Made by a program: the position numbers and the translations under genes
The notes under the pieces: model-generated
Databases searched by the model: none
What the model was told of the DNA's origin: nothing
Seen by the model: the letters and a program-made list of their open reading frames with translations, nothing else
In this document: in pieces, positions 9,481-18,300 of the stretch
Layout of the letters: each line of letters opens with the position of its first letter
Numbering within the stretch: the first letter of the stretch is position 1
Assembly: GCA_022842985.1 (NCBI GenBank)
Contig: JALHON010000010.1
Location: 1 to 38,008 of the forward strand
DNA length: 38,008 bases
Direction of reading: 5' to 3'
DNA from: Acidobacteriota bacterium
Lineage (GTDB): Bacteria; Acidobacteriota; Vicinamibacteria; Vicinamibacterales; UBA2999

Positions 9481-10737
9481 TCAGTTGACCCCGAGTGCGC
9501 CGCTGGCGACCGCCGCCACGGTCTTGTCCACGAGGCGCAGGAAGGCATCGATCGTCACCTCGAGGTCGGACTCGGGCGTGTCCTCTTCCTTGCAGTGCGA
9601 AAGGCCGTTCGACGACATCGCGAACATCATCACGGACGGCATGATGCGCCCCATCTCGACCGCGTCGTGCAGGGGCCCCGACGGCAGGCGCGGCGAGTGG
9701 CCGGTGGCCTCCTGCACGGCCTCGGCGCAGAGGTCCACGAGACGCGGGTCGAAGCGGCACGGGTCGATGCGCCACACATGCCGCCACTCCACCGTGCAGC
9801 CGTTGGCCGCGGCGGCGCGGTCCGCGGCCTCGCGCGCGGCGGCAAGCGCGCTTGCGAGCGTGGCCGGTTCGAGCGCCCGCTGATCGAGCGCGATCTCGCA
9901 CACCCCCGGCACGGCCGTCACGATCGCCGGCTCGACCTTCACCGTGCCCACCGTGCACACCATCCCGGCCTCGGGCGTGGAATGGGCGAGCGCGATCTCG
10001 CGGCAGGCAATCGCGGTCTCGGCGGCCGCGAGGAAGGCATCGCGGCGCATGCGGATGGGTGTCGAGCCCGAGTGCGCCGCCTGGCCCGTGAAACGCAGCA
10101 CGTGACGTTCGACCCCGTAGGTGCCGATGACCGCGCCGGTGGACCGCCCCATCGCTTCGAGCACGGGGCCCTGTTCGATGTGCAGCTCGAGATACGCGCG
10201 CGGATGCCGGCGGTCGAGCGCCTGGCGCGCCTCGGGCATGCGGTCGAGCTCCACGCCGTTCTCGGCGAGCGCGTCGGGAAAACGCACGCCCAGGCGGTCG
10301 ACGAGCCCGCGCAGGGTGTCTGGCACGAGGCTGCCGCTCGCGCCCGACGATCCCACGAGGCTGCGCGAGAAGCGCGCGCCCTCCTCGTCCGCGAAGTCGC
10401 AGACGGCGAGTGTGACCGGCGGCGTCGTGCCCTTGTAGCGCCGCAGCGCTTCCACGCCGGCCAGCACGCCGAGTGGACCATCCAGCCAGCCGCCGTTCGG
10501 CACCGAGTCGAGGTGGCCGCCGATGATGACCGTCTCCGGCCGCGCGCCGGGGAGCGTGATCCAGTTGTTGCCGGCGGCATCGCGTTCGGCCGTGAAGCCG
10601 TCGACCGCGAGCACGTCGTCCAGCCAGGCCCGCGCATCGCGCCAGACCGGACCCCAGGCCACGCGCTGGGCGCCGTGGGCGTCGCTCGTGCGCGCCGCCA
10701 GGGCGCGCAGGTGGGTGATGACATCGCGTGTGCTCAC
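9481..10737 (-). CDS. M20-family Zn amidohydrolase (N-carbamoyl-amino acid / allantoate amidohydrolase type)
   Basis: This 418-aa protein has the length and all the metal-site motifs of the hydantoinase/carbamoylase branch of peptidase family M20. These are GGHLDSVPNGG (His75) and WLDGPLGV (Asp86), DFADEEGARF (Glu118/119), ELHIEQGPVLE (His186) and SHCKEEDTPESDL (His381). The dimerisation-lid segment is present in the middle (VERHVLRFTGQAAHSGSTPIRMRRDA). Such enzymes remove a carbamoyl or ureido group from small N-carbamoyl amino acids, allantoate or ureidoglycolate in the cytoplasm. No other purine- or hydantoin-degradation gene lies nearby, so the substrate stays open. Translation starts at GTG 10737 with GAGGAG about 8 bases upstream. 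The gene is transcribed divergently from the NHL-repeat gene. Confidence 0.9.
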   Translation of the reverse strand: MSTRDVITHLRALAARTSDAHGAQRVAWGPVWRDARAWLDDVLAVDGFTAERDAAGNNWITLPGARPETVIIGGHLDSVPNGGWLDGPLGVLAGVEALRRYKGTTPPVTLAVCDFADEEGARFSRSLVGSSGASGSLVPDTLRGLVDRLGVRFPDALAENGVELDRMPEARQALDRRHPRAYLELHIEQGPVLEAMGRSTGAVIGTYGVERHVLRFTGQAAHSGSTPIRMRRDAFLAAAETAIACREIALAHSTPEAGMVCTVGTVKVEPAIVTAVPGVCEIALDQRALEPATLASALAAAREAADRAAAANGCTVEWRHVWRIDPCRFDPRLVDLCAEAVQEATGHSPRLPSGPLHDAVEMGRIMPSVMMFAMSSNGLSHCKEEDTPESDLEVTIDAFLRLVDKTVAAVASGALGVN

Positions 10738-10760
10738 GGGCCGTCTCCTCGCAGGCGCTC

Positions 10761-10766
10761 ATCATA
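10761..10766 (-). promoter_or_regulatory. candidate -10 box for the M20 hydrolase gene
   Basis: TATGAT on the minus strand (5 of 6 to TATAAT) lies 23 bases before GTG 10737 and upstream of its GAGGAG ribosome-binding site. The -35 region is GC-rich and shows no consensus. Confidence 0.4.
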
Positions 10767-10792
10767 ACGGCCGCACGGGACGCGCGGGCTGG

Positions 10793-10798
10793 TAGACT
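10793..10798 (+). promoter_or_regulatory. candidate -10 box for the NHL-repeat / MFS operon
   Basis: TAGACT preceded by GG lies about 50 bases before ATG 10850, and GGGAGG sits 6-7 bases before that ATG. With the TATGAT box at 10761-10766 on the other strand it makes the 112-base gap a compact divergent promoter region. Confidence 0.4.
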
Positions 10799-10849
10799 CG
10801 CGCGACCGCGCCGGGCGCGGTTTCGTCGGCCCATCCCGGGAGGTCTCGC

Positions 10850-12076
10850 ATGACACGCACGCGTGGGTTTCGTCCGGTGCTCTGGCTGGCGCTGCTGGCC
10901 GCGCTCGCGGTGGCGCAGGCACTCGTCAACGACGTGGCGGTGGCGCGCACGCAGGGCGCGAAGCAGGCCCCGCGCTACGAGGTCGATCCGCTGTGGCCGA
11001 AGCCGCTGCCGAATCACTGGGTGCTCGGCAACGCCATCGGCGTCTGGGTGGATGCCCGCGATCGTGTCTGGATCATCCACCGCGGGTCGTCCACCCTCGA
11101 CGGCAACGAACGCGCGCTCGAACTGAAGGCCGGGGACTGCTGCGCCGGCGCGCCGCCGGTGCTCGCCTTCGACATGCAGGGCAACCTGGTGCAGAGCTGG
11201 GGCGGGCCCGGTGAGGGCTACGACTGGCCCACCGGTAACCACGGCATCTTCGTGGACCACACCGGCATGGTGTGGATCGGCGGCAACGGCCCGGGCGACT
11301 CGCACATCCTCAAGTTCACGCAGGACGGCAAGTTCGTGGCGCAGTACGGGAAGCCGAACGCGCGCCAGACGGGCACGAGCCCGCAGGGCCAGCCCACCTA
11401 CGCGCCCGGCAGCAGCGATCCGACGAGCTTCGGCCGCGTGGCCAAGGTCTTCGTGGACCCGAAGGCCAACGAAGCCTACGTGGCCGATGGCTATCTGAAT
11501 CGCCGGGTGGCCGTGCTCGACGCCGCCACCGGAAAGATCAAGCGCTTCTGGGGCGCTTACGGCAAACCGCCGAACGACGCGCCCGAAGGCCGCTACGATC
11601 CGGCGGCGCCGCCCTCGCCCAACTTCCGCAACCCGGTGCACTGCGCGGATCTCTCGAACGACGGCTTCGTCTACGTCTGCGATCGGCTGAACGACCGGCT
11701 GCAGGTCTTCCGGCCCGACGGCACCTTCGTGAAGGAAGCCTTCATCGACAAGCACACGCGCGCCTCGGGCTCGGTGTGGGACGTGGCGTTCTCGAAGGAT
11801 CCGCAGCAGCGCTTCCTCTTCGTGCCGGACGGCATCAACAACCGCATCAACATCCTGCAGCGCGACACACTCGAAGTGCTCACCACGTTCGGCGACGGCG
11901 GACGCCAGCCGGGCCAGTTCTACGGCGTGCACAGCATCGCCATCGACTCGCGCGGCAACCTCTACACGACCGAAACGTGGGAGGGGAAACGCGTGCAGCG
12001 GTTCGTGAACAAGGGCCTGGCCCCGGTGACCCGGATGCACCAGGGCACCGTGTGGCCCACGGCACCGGCACGGTGA
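10850..12076 (+). CDS. NHL-repeat six-bladed propeller protein, secreted or membrane-anchored
   Basis: 408 aa. An N-terminal hydrophobic segment (VLWLALLAALAVAQALV) looks like a signal peptide or anchor. The rest is built of NHL repeats: VWVDARDRVWIIHRGSST, IFVDHTGMVWIGGNG, VFVDPKANEAYVADGYLNRRVAVLD, CADLSNDGFVYVCDRLNDRLQVFRPDGTF, and IAIDSRGNLYTTETWEGKRVQRF. The family includes peptidyl-alpha-hydroxyglycine lyase-like domains, but the propeller alone does not establish an enzyme activity. A strong GGGAGG site supports the ATG. Its TGA stop overlaps the GTG start of the MFS gene (GTGA), so the two are translationally coupled. It may bind or process a molecule related to the carrier's substrate, which is an inference. 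Confidence 0.85.
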   Translation: MTRTRGFRPVLWLALLAALAVAQALVNDVAVARTQGAKQAPRYEVDPLWPKPLPNHWVLGNAIGVWVDARDRVWIIHRGSSTLDGNERALELKAGDCCAGAPPVLAFDMQGNLVQSWGGPGEGYDWPTGNHGIFVDHTGMVWIGGNGPGDSHILKFTQDGKFVAQYGKPNARQTGTSPQGQPTYAPGSSDPTSFGRVAKVFVDPKANEAYVADGYLNRRVAVLDAATGKIKRFWGAYGKPPNDAPEGRYDPAAPPSPNFRNPVHCADLSNDGFVYVCDRLNDRLQVFRPDGTFVKEAFIDKHTRASGSVWDVAFSKDPQQRFLFVPDGINNRINILQRDTLEVLTTFGDGGRQPGQFYGVHSIAIDSRGNLYTTETWEGKRVQRFVNKGLAPVTRMHQGTVWPTAPAR

Positions 12077-13332
12077 GCGCGTCGCCCGACGCCCGCCTGG
12101 CCCGCGATCGCCGCGGCGTCACCGGCCTGCTCGTGCTGCTCTTCGCGATCACGTACCTCGATCGCGTCTGCATCTCGGTGGCCGGGCCGCGTATTCAGGA
12201 AGATCTCGGCATCGACCCGGTGGGCTGGGGCTGGGTAACCGGCGTCTTCACCCTCGCCTACTGCCTCTTCGAGATCCCGACCGGCACGATGGGCGACCGG
12301 CTCGGGCCGCGCCGCGTGCTGACGCGCATCGTGACGTGGTGGTCGGGCTTCACCGCGCTCACGGGCGCGATGACGAGCTTCTATCCGCTGCTCGTCGTGC
12401 GGTTCCTGTTCGGGGCCGGCGAAGCGGGGGCCTTCCCCAACGCGTCGATCGTGGTGGCACGCTGGTTCCCGGCCTCGCGCCGCGCCACGATGTCGGGCGT
12501 GAACCTGATGGCGAGCCAGGTGGGCGGCGCCATCGCGCCGCTGCTCGTGCTGCCGATTCAGATGCGCTACGGCTGGCGCATGTCGTTCTTCGTCTTCGGC
12601 GCGCTCGGCCTGGTGTGGGCGGCGGCGTGGTACGCGTGGTTCCGCGACTCGCCCGCGGAGAAGTCCGGCGAGCCGGCCGCGGCGGACGCCACCACCACCG
12701 CGGCGCCCTCACACGGCGCCCACTTCCCGTGGCGCGCCGCCTTCGCGTCGGGCACGGTATGGGCGATCCTCGGCGCCGCCTTCTGCTACATCTACGTCTA
12801 CAACTTCTTCCAGACGTGGTTTCACACGTTCCTGGTGAAGGGCCGCGGCGTCACCGAAGGCGGCCTGCTGCTCTCCGCGCTGCCGTTCGTCGTGGCCGTG
12901 GCCGCGAACTTTGCCGGCGGCGCCGCGAGCGACGCCTGCGTGCGCCGGTTCGGCCCGACCGCCGGACGCCGCGCCGTGGGTGCCGTGTCGCTCATCACGG
13001 CCGCCGCGCTCGTGGCCGCCACGATGTTCACGACCCAGCCGATGCTCACCGTGGTGCTGCTGGCGCTCGCCTACGGCGCCATCACCTTCCAGCAGTCGGG
13101 CGTTTTCGGCGTCTGTCTGGATGTGGGCGGCGTGCACGCCGGCGCCATGGTGGGCCTCATGAACACCGTCGCGCAGGCCGGCGGCTTCATCGGCTCTGTC
13201 GCCTATGGCTACATCGTGGAGCGCACGGGCAGCTACGACGCGCCGTTCGTGCCGATGGTCGTGCTGCTGCTCGCCGGCGCCGCCTGCTGGCTGCGCGTGG
13301 ACGCCGGCCGCCCCGTGACGGCGAGTGCGTGA
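12073..13332 (+). CDS. major facilitator superfamily transporter (anion:cation symporter type)
   Basis: 419 aa with about 12 hydrophobic segments and a central hydrophilic loop (PAEKSGEPAAADATTTAAPSHG). The first helix segment FAITYLDRVCISVAGPRIQEDLGI and the loop motif GTMGDRLGPRRVLTR are typical of the ACS branch of MFS, which usually carries organic anions such as sugar acids with a cation. The frame runs far upstream inside the NHL gene, but homology begins just after the GTG at 12073, which overlaps the upstream TGA as GTGA. It is probably an inner-membrane importer of an organic acid. Together with the NHL protein, and perhaps the divergent M20 hydrolase, it could form a small uptake-and-degradation locus, although no shared substrate can be read from sequence. 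Confidence 0.9.
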   Translation: MSASPDARLARDRRGVTGLLVLLFAITYLDRVCISVAGPRIQEDLGIDPVGWGWVTGVFTLAYCLFEIPTGTMGDRLGPRRVLTRIVTWWSGFTALTGAMTSFYPLLVVRFLFGAGEAGAFPNASIVVARWFPASRRATMSGVNLMASQVGGAIAPLLVLPIQMRYGWRMSFFVFGALGLVWAAAWYAWFRDSPAEKSGEPAAADATTTAAPSHGAHFPWRAAFASGTVWAILGAAFCYIYVYNFFQTWFHTFLVKGRGVTEGGLLLSALPFVVAVAANFAGGAASDACVRRFGPTAGRRAVGAVSLITAAALVAATMFTTQPMLTVVLLALAYGAITFQQSGVFGVCLDVGGVHAGAMVGLMNTVAQAGGFIGSVAYGYIVERTGSYDAPFVPMVVLLLAGAACWLRVDAGRPVTASA

Positions 13333-13374
13333 CACGAGCAGTCGGGCTGGCGAGGGATCCGGTCGGCGGCGACT

Positions 13375-13512
13375 ATGAGTCGTCGTCGCACAAGAGACCG
13401 ACACTCGCGCCGGGAGTGCGGGCGACACCCAGATCAGGGGCTGGGGGCCCCCAGAAGTGCTTTGGACGGCAGGACGAGTCGCCGGGAGGTGCGAGTGACC
13501 GACGCGACTCAT
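13375..13512 (+). ncRNA. possible structured RNA or structured intergenic element
   Basis: Four sets of complementary segments are nested inside one another. P1 pairs 13375-13382 with 13505-13512 (ATGAGTCG/CGACTCAT). P2 pairs 13402-13411 with 13488-13497 (10 pairs including one G-U). P3 pairs 13421-13426 with 13478-13483 (GGCGAC/GTCGCC). P4 is the palindrome 13441-13454. Alternative pairings exist (13472-13478 with 13562-13568; 13476-13482 with 13504-13510). No known RNA class is recognised and the strand is not determined. High GC content makes some pairing likely by chance, so this remains a candidate. Confidence 0.35.
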
Positions 13513-13642
13513 CGGAGCCGACGGCCGGATCCCACGCCAGAACGGCTGCTCCAAGCGCAGGCTCGTCCCCGGTAATTTCTTGTCTGCGCGGCCCCCGCCC
13601 GGCCCGAAACCCCCTCCGCCCGTGAGACCATCGGATGAAGGC

Positions 13643-13667
13643 GGTAGATGCCTGCCATGCATCTGCC
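13643..13667 (+). promoter_or_regulatory. hairpin in the leader of the amine oxidase gene
   Basis: GGTAGATGC (13643-13651) and GCATCTGCC (13659-13667) form a 9-bp stem with one G-U pair and a 7-base loop, 10 bases before ATG 13678. No Shine-Dalgarno sequence lies between the stem and the start, so the hairpin could affect ribosome access or mark an operator. Confidence 0.35.
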
Positions 13668-13677
13668 TCATTGATCT

Positions 13678-15246
13678 ATGTCCCCACGTCTCGCGCGCTC
13701 GTCCCGGCCGGTACTGACCCGCCGCTCCTTCCTCGAACATCTCGGCGCCGTTGGCGGCTCCTCGCTCGTCATGACGGCCCTGAGCTCCTGGGACCTCATG
13801 GCCGAAGGCGCCGGCCAGCGACCCGCGCTCACTGGACGTCCGGCCAAGGCGCGCGTGCTCATCCTGGGCGCCGGCACGTCGGGCCTGGTCGTGGCCCACG
13901 AGCTCGTGAAACTCGGCTACGACGTCCACGTGCTCGAGGCACGCAACCGCGTGGGCGGCATCGCGTGGAGCGTGCGCAAGGGCGCGACACACACCGAACT
14001 CGGCCCCGGCGGCGAAACGCAGGTCTGCACCTGGGACGAAGGCCAGTACGTGAACGCCGGCGCCTGGCGTATCCCGCACTCGCACAGCGGCATCCTCGGC
14101 TACTGCCGCGAACTCGGCGTGCCGATGCAGGTGTTCCTCAACGATTCGGACGCCAACTACTTCTATTACGAAGGCGCCGCCGCCGGCACGCTGGCCAACC
14201 GGAAGATCCGGATGCGCGAGGTGAAGGCCGACATCACCGGCCAGGTGAACGAACTGCTGGTGAAGGCGATCGACCAGAAGCAGCTCGACCTGCCGATGAC
14301 GGCCGACGACCAGAAGCGGCTCACCGACTTCCTCGTGCGTCAGGGCTACATGGACGCCTCGACGCGCACCTACAAGGCGTTCGCCGACCGCGGCGAGGGC
14401 GATCCCCTCAAGCTCGCGGCGTTGCTCGAAGCCGGCTTCGGCAACCGTCTGCGCTCGGTGCCGCCGATGGAAGGCACGGCCGCGGCGCCGATGTTCCAGC
14501 CGGTTGGCGGCATGGACCAGATCTGCCAGGCGTTCGCGCGCGCCATCGGCCCGAAGCGGCTCACCTTCAACGCCGCCGTGGAGTCGGTGCACCAGGACGA
14601 CACCGGCGTGAAGGTGGTCTACAAGAATACGAAGACCGGCAAGAAGACCGAACTCACGGCCGACTACGTGGTGGCGTGCCTGCCGCTCTCGATCCTGTCC
14701 GGCATCGACATCAACCTCTCGGACACGATGATGCAGGCCGTGAAGCGCGTCACCTACAGCGACAGCGCCAAGATCGGCCTGGCCATGAAGCGCCGCTTCT
14801 GGGAGGAAGACGATCGCATCTTCGGCGGCCACCTCTATTCCGATCTGCCGATCGGCCAGTTCTCGTACCCGTCGCACGACTACTTCACGAAGAAGGGCGT
14901 GCTGCTCGGGCTCTACTCGAACGGACCGATCGCCGACCTCATCGAGCGGCCGATCGCGCAGCGTGTCGAACACGTGCTGACGCACGCAAGCAAGGTGCAT
15001 CCGCAGATCCGCGCCGAGTTCGAGAGTGCGTACGCCGTCTTCTGGAAGAAGGTGCCGTACAGCAACGGCGGCTACGCCACCGTGCGCGCCGTGTCGCTGC
15101 GCGAGCAGATCTCGAAGGTGGAGAACCGCATCGTCATCGGCTCAGCGGCCACCGCGCCGCGATCGCTGCCCGACTGGCAGGAGGGCGCCGTCGCCGCCGG
15201 ATGGCAGGCGCTGCAGTCGGTCCACGAACGCGCCATGCGCGGATAG
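13678..15246 (+). CDS. Tat-exported FAD-dependent amine oxidase
   Basis: 522 aa. The N-terminus carries a twin-arginine signal (VLTRRSFLEHLGAVGGSSLVMTALSS), so the folded flavoprotein is probably exported. A Rossmann FAD-binding motif follows at about residues 57-90 (VLILGAGTSGLVVAHELVKLGYDVHVLEARNRVGG), and the C-terminal flavin-contact region reads VENRIVIGSAATAPRSLPDWQEGAVAAGWQA. The layout matches flavin monoamine oxidases and L-amino acid oxidases (GMC-unrelated amino-oxidase fold), which oxidise amines to imines and make peroxide. The substrate is unknown. The ATG at 13678 fits the Tat signal; the earlier ATG at 13635 is in another frame. There is no clear ribosome-binding site. PFOR follows after 134 bases and may have its own promoter. 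Confidence 0.88.
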   Translation: MSPRLARSSRPVLTRRSFLEHLGAVGGSSLVMTALSSWDLMAEGAGQRPALTGRPAKARVLILGAGTSGLVVAHELVKLGYDVHVLEARNRVGGIAWSVRKGATHTELGPGGETQVCTWDEGQYVNAGAWRIPHSHSGILGYCRELGVPMQVFLNDSDANYFYYEGAAAGTLANRKIRMREVKADITGQVNELLVKAIDQKQLDLPMTADDQKRLTDFLVRQGYMDASTRTYKAFADRGEGDPLKLAALLEAGFGNRLRSVPPMEGTAAAPMFQPVGGMDQICQAFARAIGPKRLTFNAAVESVHQDDTGVKVVYKNTKTGKKTELTADYVVACLPLSILSGIDINLSDTMMQAVKRVTYSDSAKIGLAMKRRFWEEDDRIFGGHLYSDLPIGQFSYPSHDYFTKKGVLLGLYSNGPIADLIERPIAQRVEHVLTHASKVHPQIRAEFESAYAVFWKKVPYSNGGYATVRAVSLREQISKVENRIVIGSAATAPRSLPDWQEGAVAAGWQALQSVHERAMRG

Positions 15247-15380
15247 CGCGGCACGAAGTCCCCCGCCCCCACGCCGCGGGATCTTCCGGGCCCGCGGACG
15301 GCGGACGACCCGGAACTCAACGCCAATCGCGTGGTTACGCGCCCGACGGACATGGTGCGGGAGTTGCAGTCACCCCGCCC

Positions 15381-18300
15381 ATGGCTGCCTGGGTCACGAT
15401 CGACGGCAACGAAGCCGCGGCTTCGGTTGCCCATCGCGTCAACGACGTCATCGCCATCTATCCGATCACGCCCTCCTCCACGATGGGCGAGCTGGCGGAC
15501 GAATGGTCGGCGAAACATCAGCCCAACATCTGGGGCGACGTGCCGTCGGTGACCGAGATGCAGTCGGAGGCCGGCGCCATCGCCGCCTGCCACGGGGTGC
15601 TCCAGGGCGGCTCGCTCGCCACGACCTTCACGGCGAGTCAGGGTTTGCTCCTGATGATCCCGAGCCTCTACAAGATCGCCGGCGAGCTCACGCCGTTCTG
15701 CATGCACGTGGCGGCGCGCACCGTGGCCACGCACGCGCTCTCGATCTTCGGCGACCACTCGGACGTCATGGCCTGCCGGCAGACGGGCGTCGCGATGCTG
15801 GCCTCGGCCTCGGTGCAGGAAGCGCACGACTTCGCGCTCATCGGTCAGGCCGCCACGCTCGCCTCGCGCCTGCCCTTCATCCACTTCTTCGACGGCTTCC
15901 GCACGTCCCACGAGGTGGCCAAGATCCGGCCGCTGTCAGACGACGACCTGCGCGCCATGCTGCCCGACCATCTCGTGGCGGCCCACCGCGCCCGCGCGCT
16001 CACGCCGGATGCGCCGGTGCTGCGCGGCACGGCGCAGAACCCGGACGCGTACTTCCAGGCGCGCGAGGCCTCGTCGCCGTTCTACGCCGCCTGCCCGTCG
16101 ATCGTGCAGCGCACGATGGACGCGTTCGCGGCGCGCACGGGCCGCCAGTACCACCTGTTCGACTACGTCGGACATCCGCAGGCAGACCGGGTGGTCGTGC
16201 TGATGGGCTCGGGCACAGACACCGTGGACGACACGGTGGCGTGGCTCATGGCCCACGGCGAACGCGTGGGCGTGCTGAAGGTGCGGCTCTATCGCCCCTT
16301 CTCGCTCGCGGACTTCGTGCGGGCGCTTCCCGCCTCCACCCGTGCGATCGCGGTGCTCGATCGTACCAAGGAACCGGGCGCCGTGGGCGAGCCGCTCTAC
16401 CAGGACGTGGTGGCCGCCCTCCACGAGGCGCATCTCGACGGCACGAGCCCGATGGCGAGAGACGCCGTGGTCATCGGCGGACGCTACGGCCTGTCGTCGA
16501 AGGAATTCACGCCGGCCATGGCCGCCGCGGTCTTCGCCGAACTCGCGAAGGCCCGCCCGAAGAACCACTTCACGATCGGCATCGTGGACGACGTGAGTCA
16601 CTCGTCGCTCGACTGGGATCGCACGCTCGACATCGAGGCCGCGGACGTCGCCCGCAGCGTGTTCTTCGGCCTCGGCGCCGATGGCACGGTGGGTGCCAAC
16701 AAGAACTCGATCAAGATCATCGGCGAGGAAACCGACGCCTTCGCGCAGGGCTACTTCGTCTACGACTCGAAGAAGTCCGGTGCCGTCACCATCTCGCACC
16801 TGCGTTTCGGGCCGCGGCCCATCCACGCGCCGTATCTCATCCAGCACGCGCGCTTCATCGGCTGCCACCAGTTCAACTTCCTCGACCGTTACGACGTACT
16901 GTCGTACGCGGCGCCTGGCGCCGTGCTGCTGCTGAACGCGCCCTACGCGCCCGATCGCGTCTGGGACGCGCTGCCGCGCGAGGTGCAGGACGGCATCATC
17001 GAGAAGGGCCTCACCGTCTACACGATCGACGCCGTGGCCGTGGCGAAAGCGAACGGCATGGGCACGCGCATCAACACCGTGATGCAGACGTGTTTCTTCG
17101 CGCTTTCTGGCGTGCTGCCGCGCGAGCAGGCGATCCAGAAGATCAAGCAGGCGATCGAGAAGACCTACGCGAAGCGCGGGCCGGATGTGGTGCAGCGCAA
17201 CTTCGCCGCCGTGGACGACACGCTGCAGCACCTGCACCAGGTAGCTGTGCCTGCGGCCGCGTCGGCTGCTCGCCATCGCCCGCCCATCGTGGCCGCCAAC
17301 GCGCCAGACTTCGTGACCCGCGTTTCGGCCGTGATGCTCGCCGGCCACGGCGACCTGCTGCCGGTCAGCGCCTTTCCGGTGGACGGCACCTGGCCCGTCG
17401 CCACCTCGCAGTGGGAAAAGCGCAGCATCGCGCAGGACATCCCCGTGTGGGACGAGGCCATCTGCATCCAGTGCAACAAGTGCGCGCTGGTCTGCCCGCA
17501 CGCCGCCATCCGCGCCAAGATGTATCCGCCCGAAGCCGGCGAGGGCGCGCCGGCCACCTTCAAGGCCGTGCCCTTCAAGGCGCGCGAGCACGAATACGGC
17601 CAGGGCCTGCGCTACACGCTGCAAGTGGCGCCGGAAGACTGTACCGGCTGCACGCTGTGCGTGCAGGTGTGCCCGGCGAAAGACAAGGCCAACCCGCGCC
17701 ACAAGGCGCTCGACATGCACGCGCAGGCGCCGCTCGTGGCGGCTGAACGCGAGAACTTCGCGTTCTTCCTCGGGCTGCCGGAAGCCGACCGCACGCAGGT
17801 GAAGCTGGATCTGAAGGGCACGCAGTTCCTGCAGCCGCTCTTCGAGTATTCGGGGGCGTGTTCGGGCTGCGGCGAGACGCCGTACATCAAGCTCATGACG
17901 CAGCTCTTCGGCGACCGCGCGATCGTGGCCAACGCCACCGGCTGCTCGTCGATCTACGGCGGCAACCTGCCCACGACGCCCTACACGTGCAACAGCGACG
18001 GGCGCGGGCCGGCCTGGGCGAACTCGCTCTTCGAAGACAACGCCGAGTTCGGCCTGGGTCTGCGACTCTCGGTGGATCAGCAGGTGTCGATGGCGCGCGG
18101 CCTGCTCTCGGCACTGCGCGGACAGGTGGGTGAGACCCTCACCGACCTGCTCCTCACGGCGTCGCAGTCGGATGAGGCCGCCATCGCCGCGCAACGTGCA
18201 CGCGTTGCCGACCTGCGACGGGCGCTGGCGCCGCTCGGCGGGCCCGATGCCCGCCGCCTCGAACGCCTGGCCGACTACCTCGTGCGCAAGAGCATCTGGC

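Larger units (their letters stand above)
13333..13677. other. gene-free intergenic region (345 bases)
   Basis: No credible protein is encoded here. The region holds a nested set of inverted repeats (13375-13512), a perfect 14-bp palindrome at 13441-13454, further complementary segments to 13568, and a hairpin just before the amine oxidase gene. A T-rich patch at 13573-13584 stands out from the GC-rich background. Confidence 0.7.

Noticed and set aside
9191-12040. 949-codon open minus-strand frame spanning three genes
   Set aside because: It crosses genes of both strands and an evident divergent promoter region; the translation is low-complexity.
13441-13454. CTGGGGGCCCCCAG as a terminator of the MFS operon
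   Set aside because: There is no T-run after it, and it is more than 100 bases beyond the stop codon; it is treated as part of the nested repeat set.
13375-13568. tmRNA, SRP RNA, 6S RNA or RNase P RNA in the structured intergenic region
   Set aside because: None of their conserved core sequences could be found, and the layout does not match; it is kept only as an unnamed structured element.
12709-15000. 763-codon open frame on the minus strand across the MFS and amine oxidase genes
   Set aside because: It is antisense to two genes with clear family motifs, has no recognisable domain of its own and reflects GC-rich codon bias.
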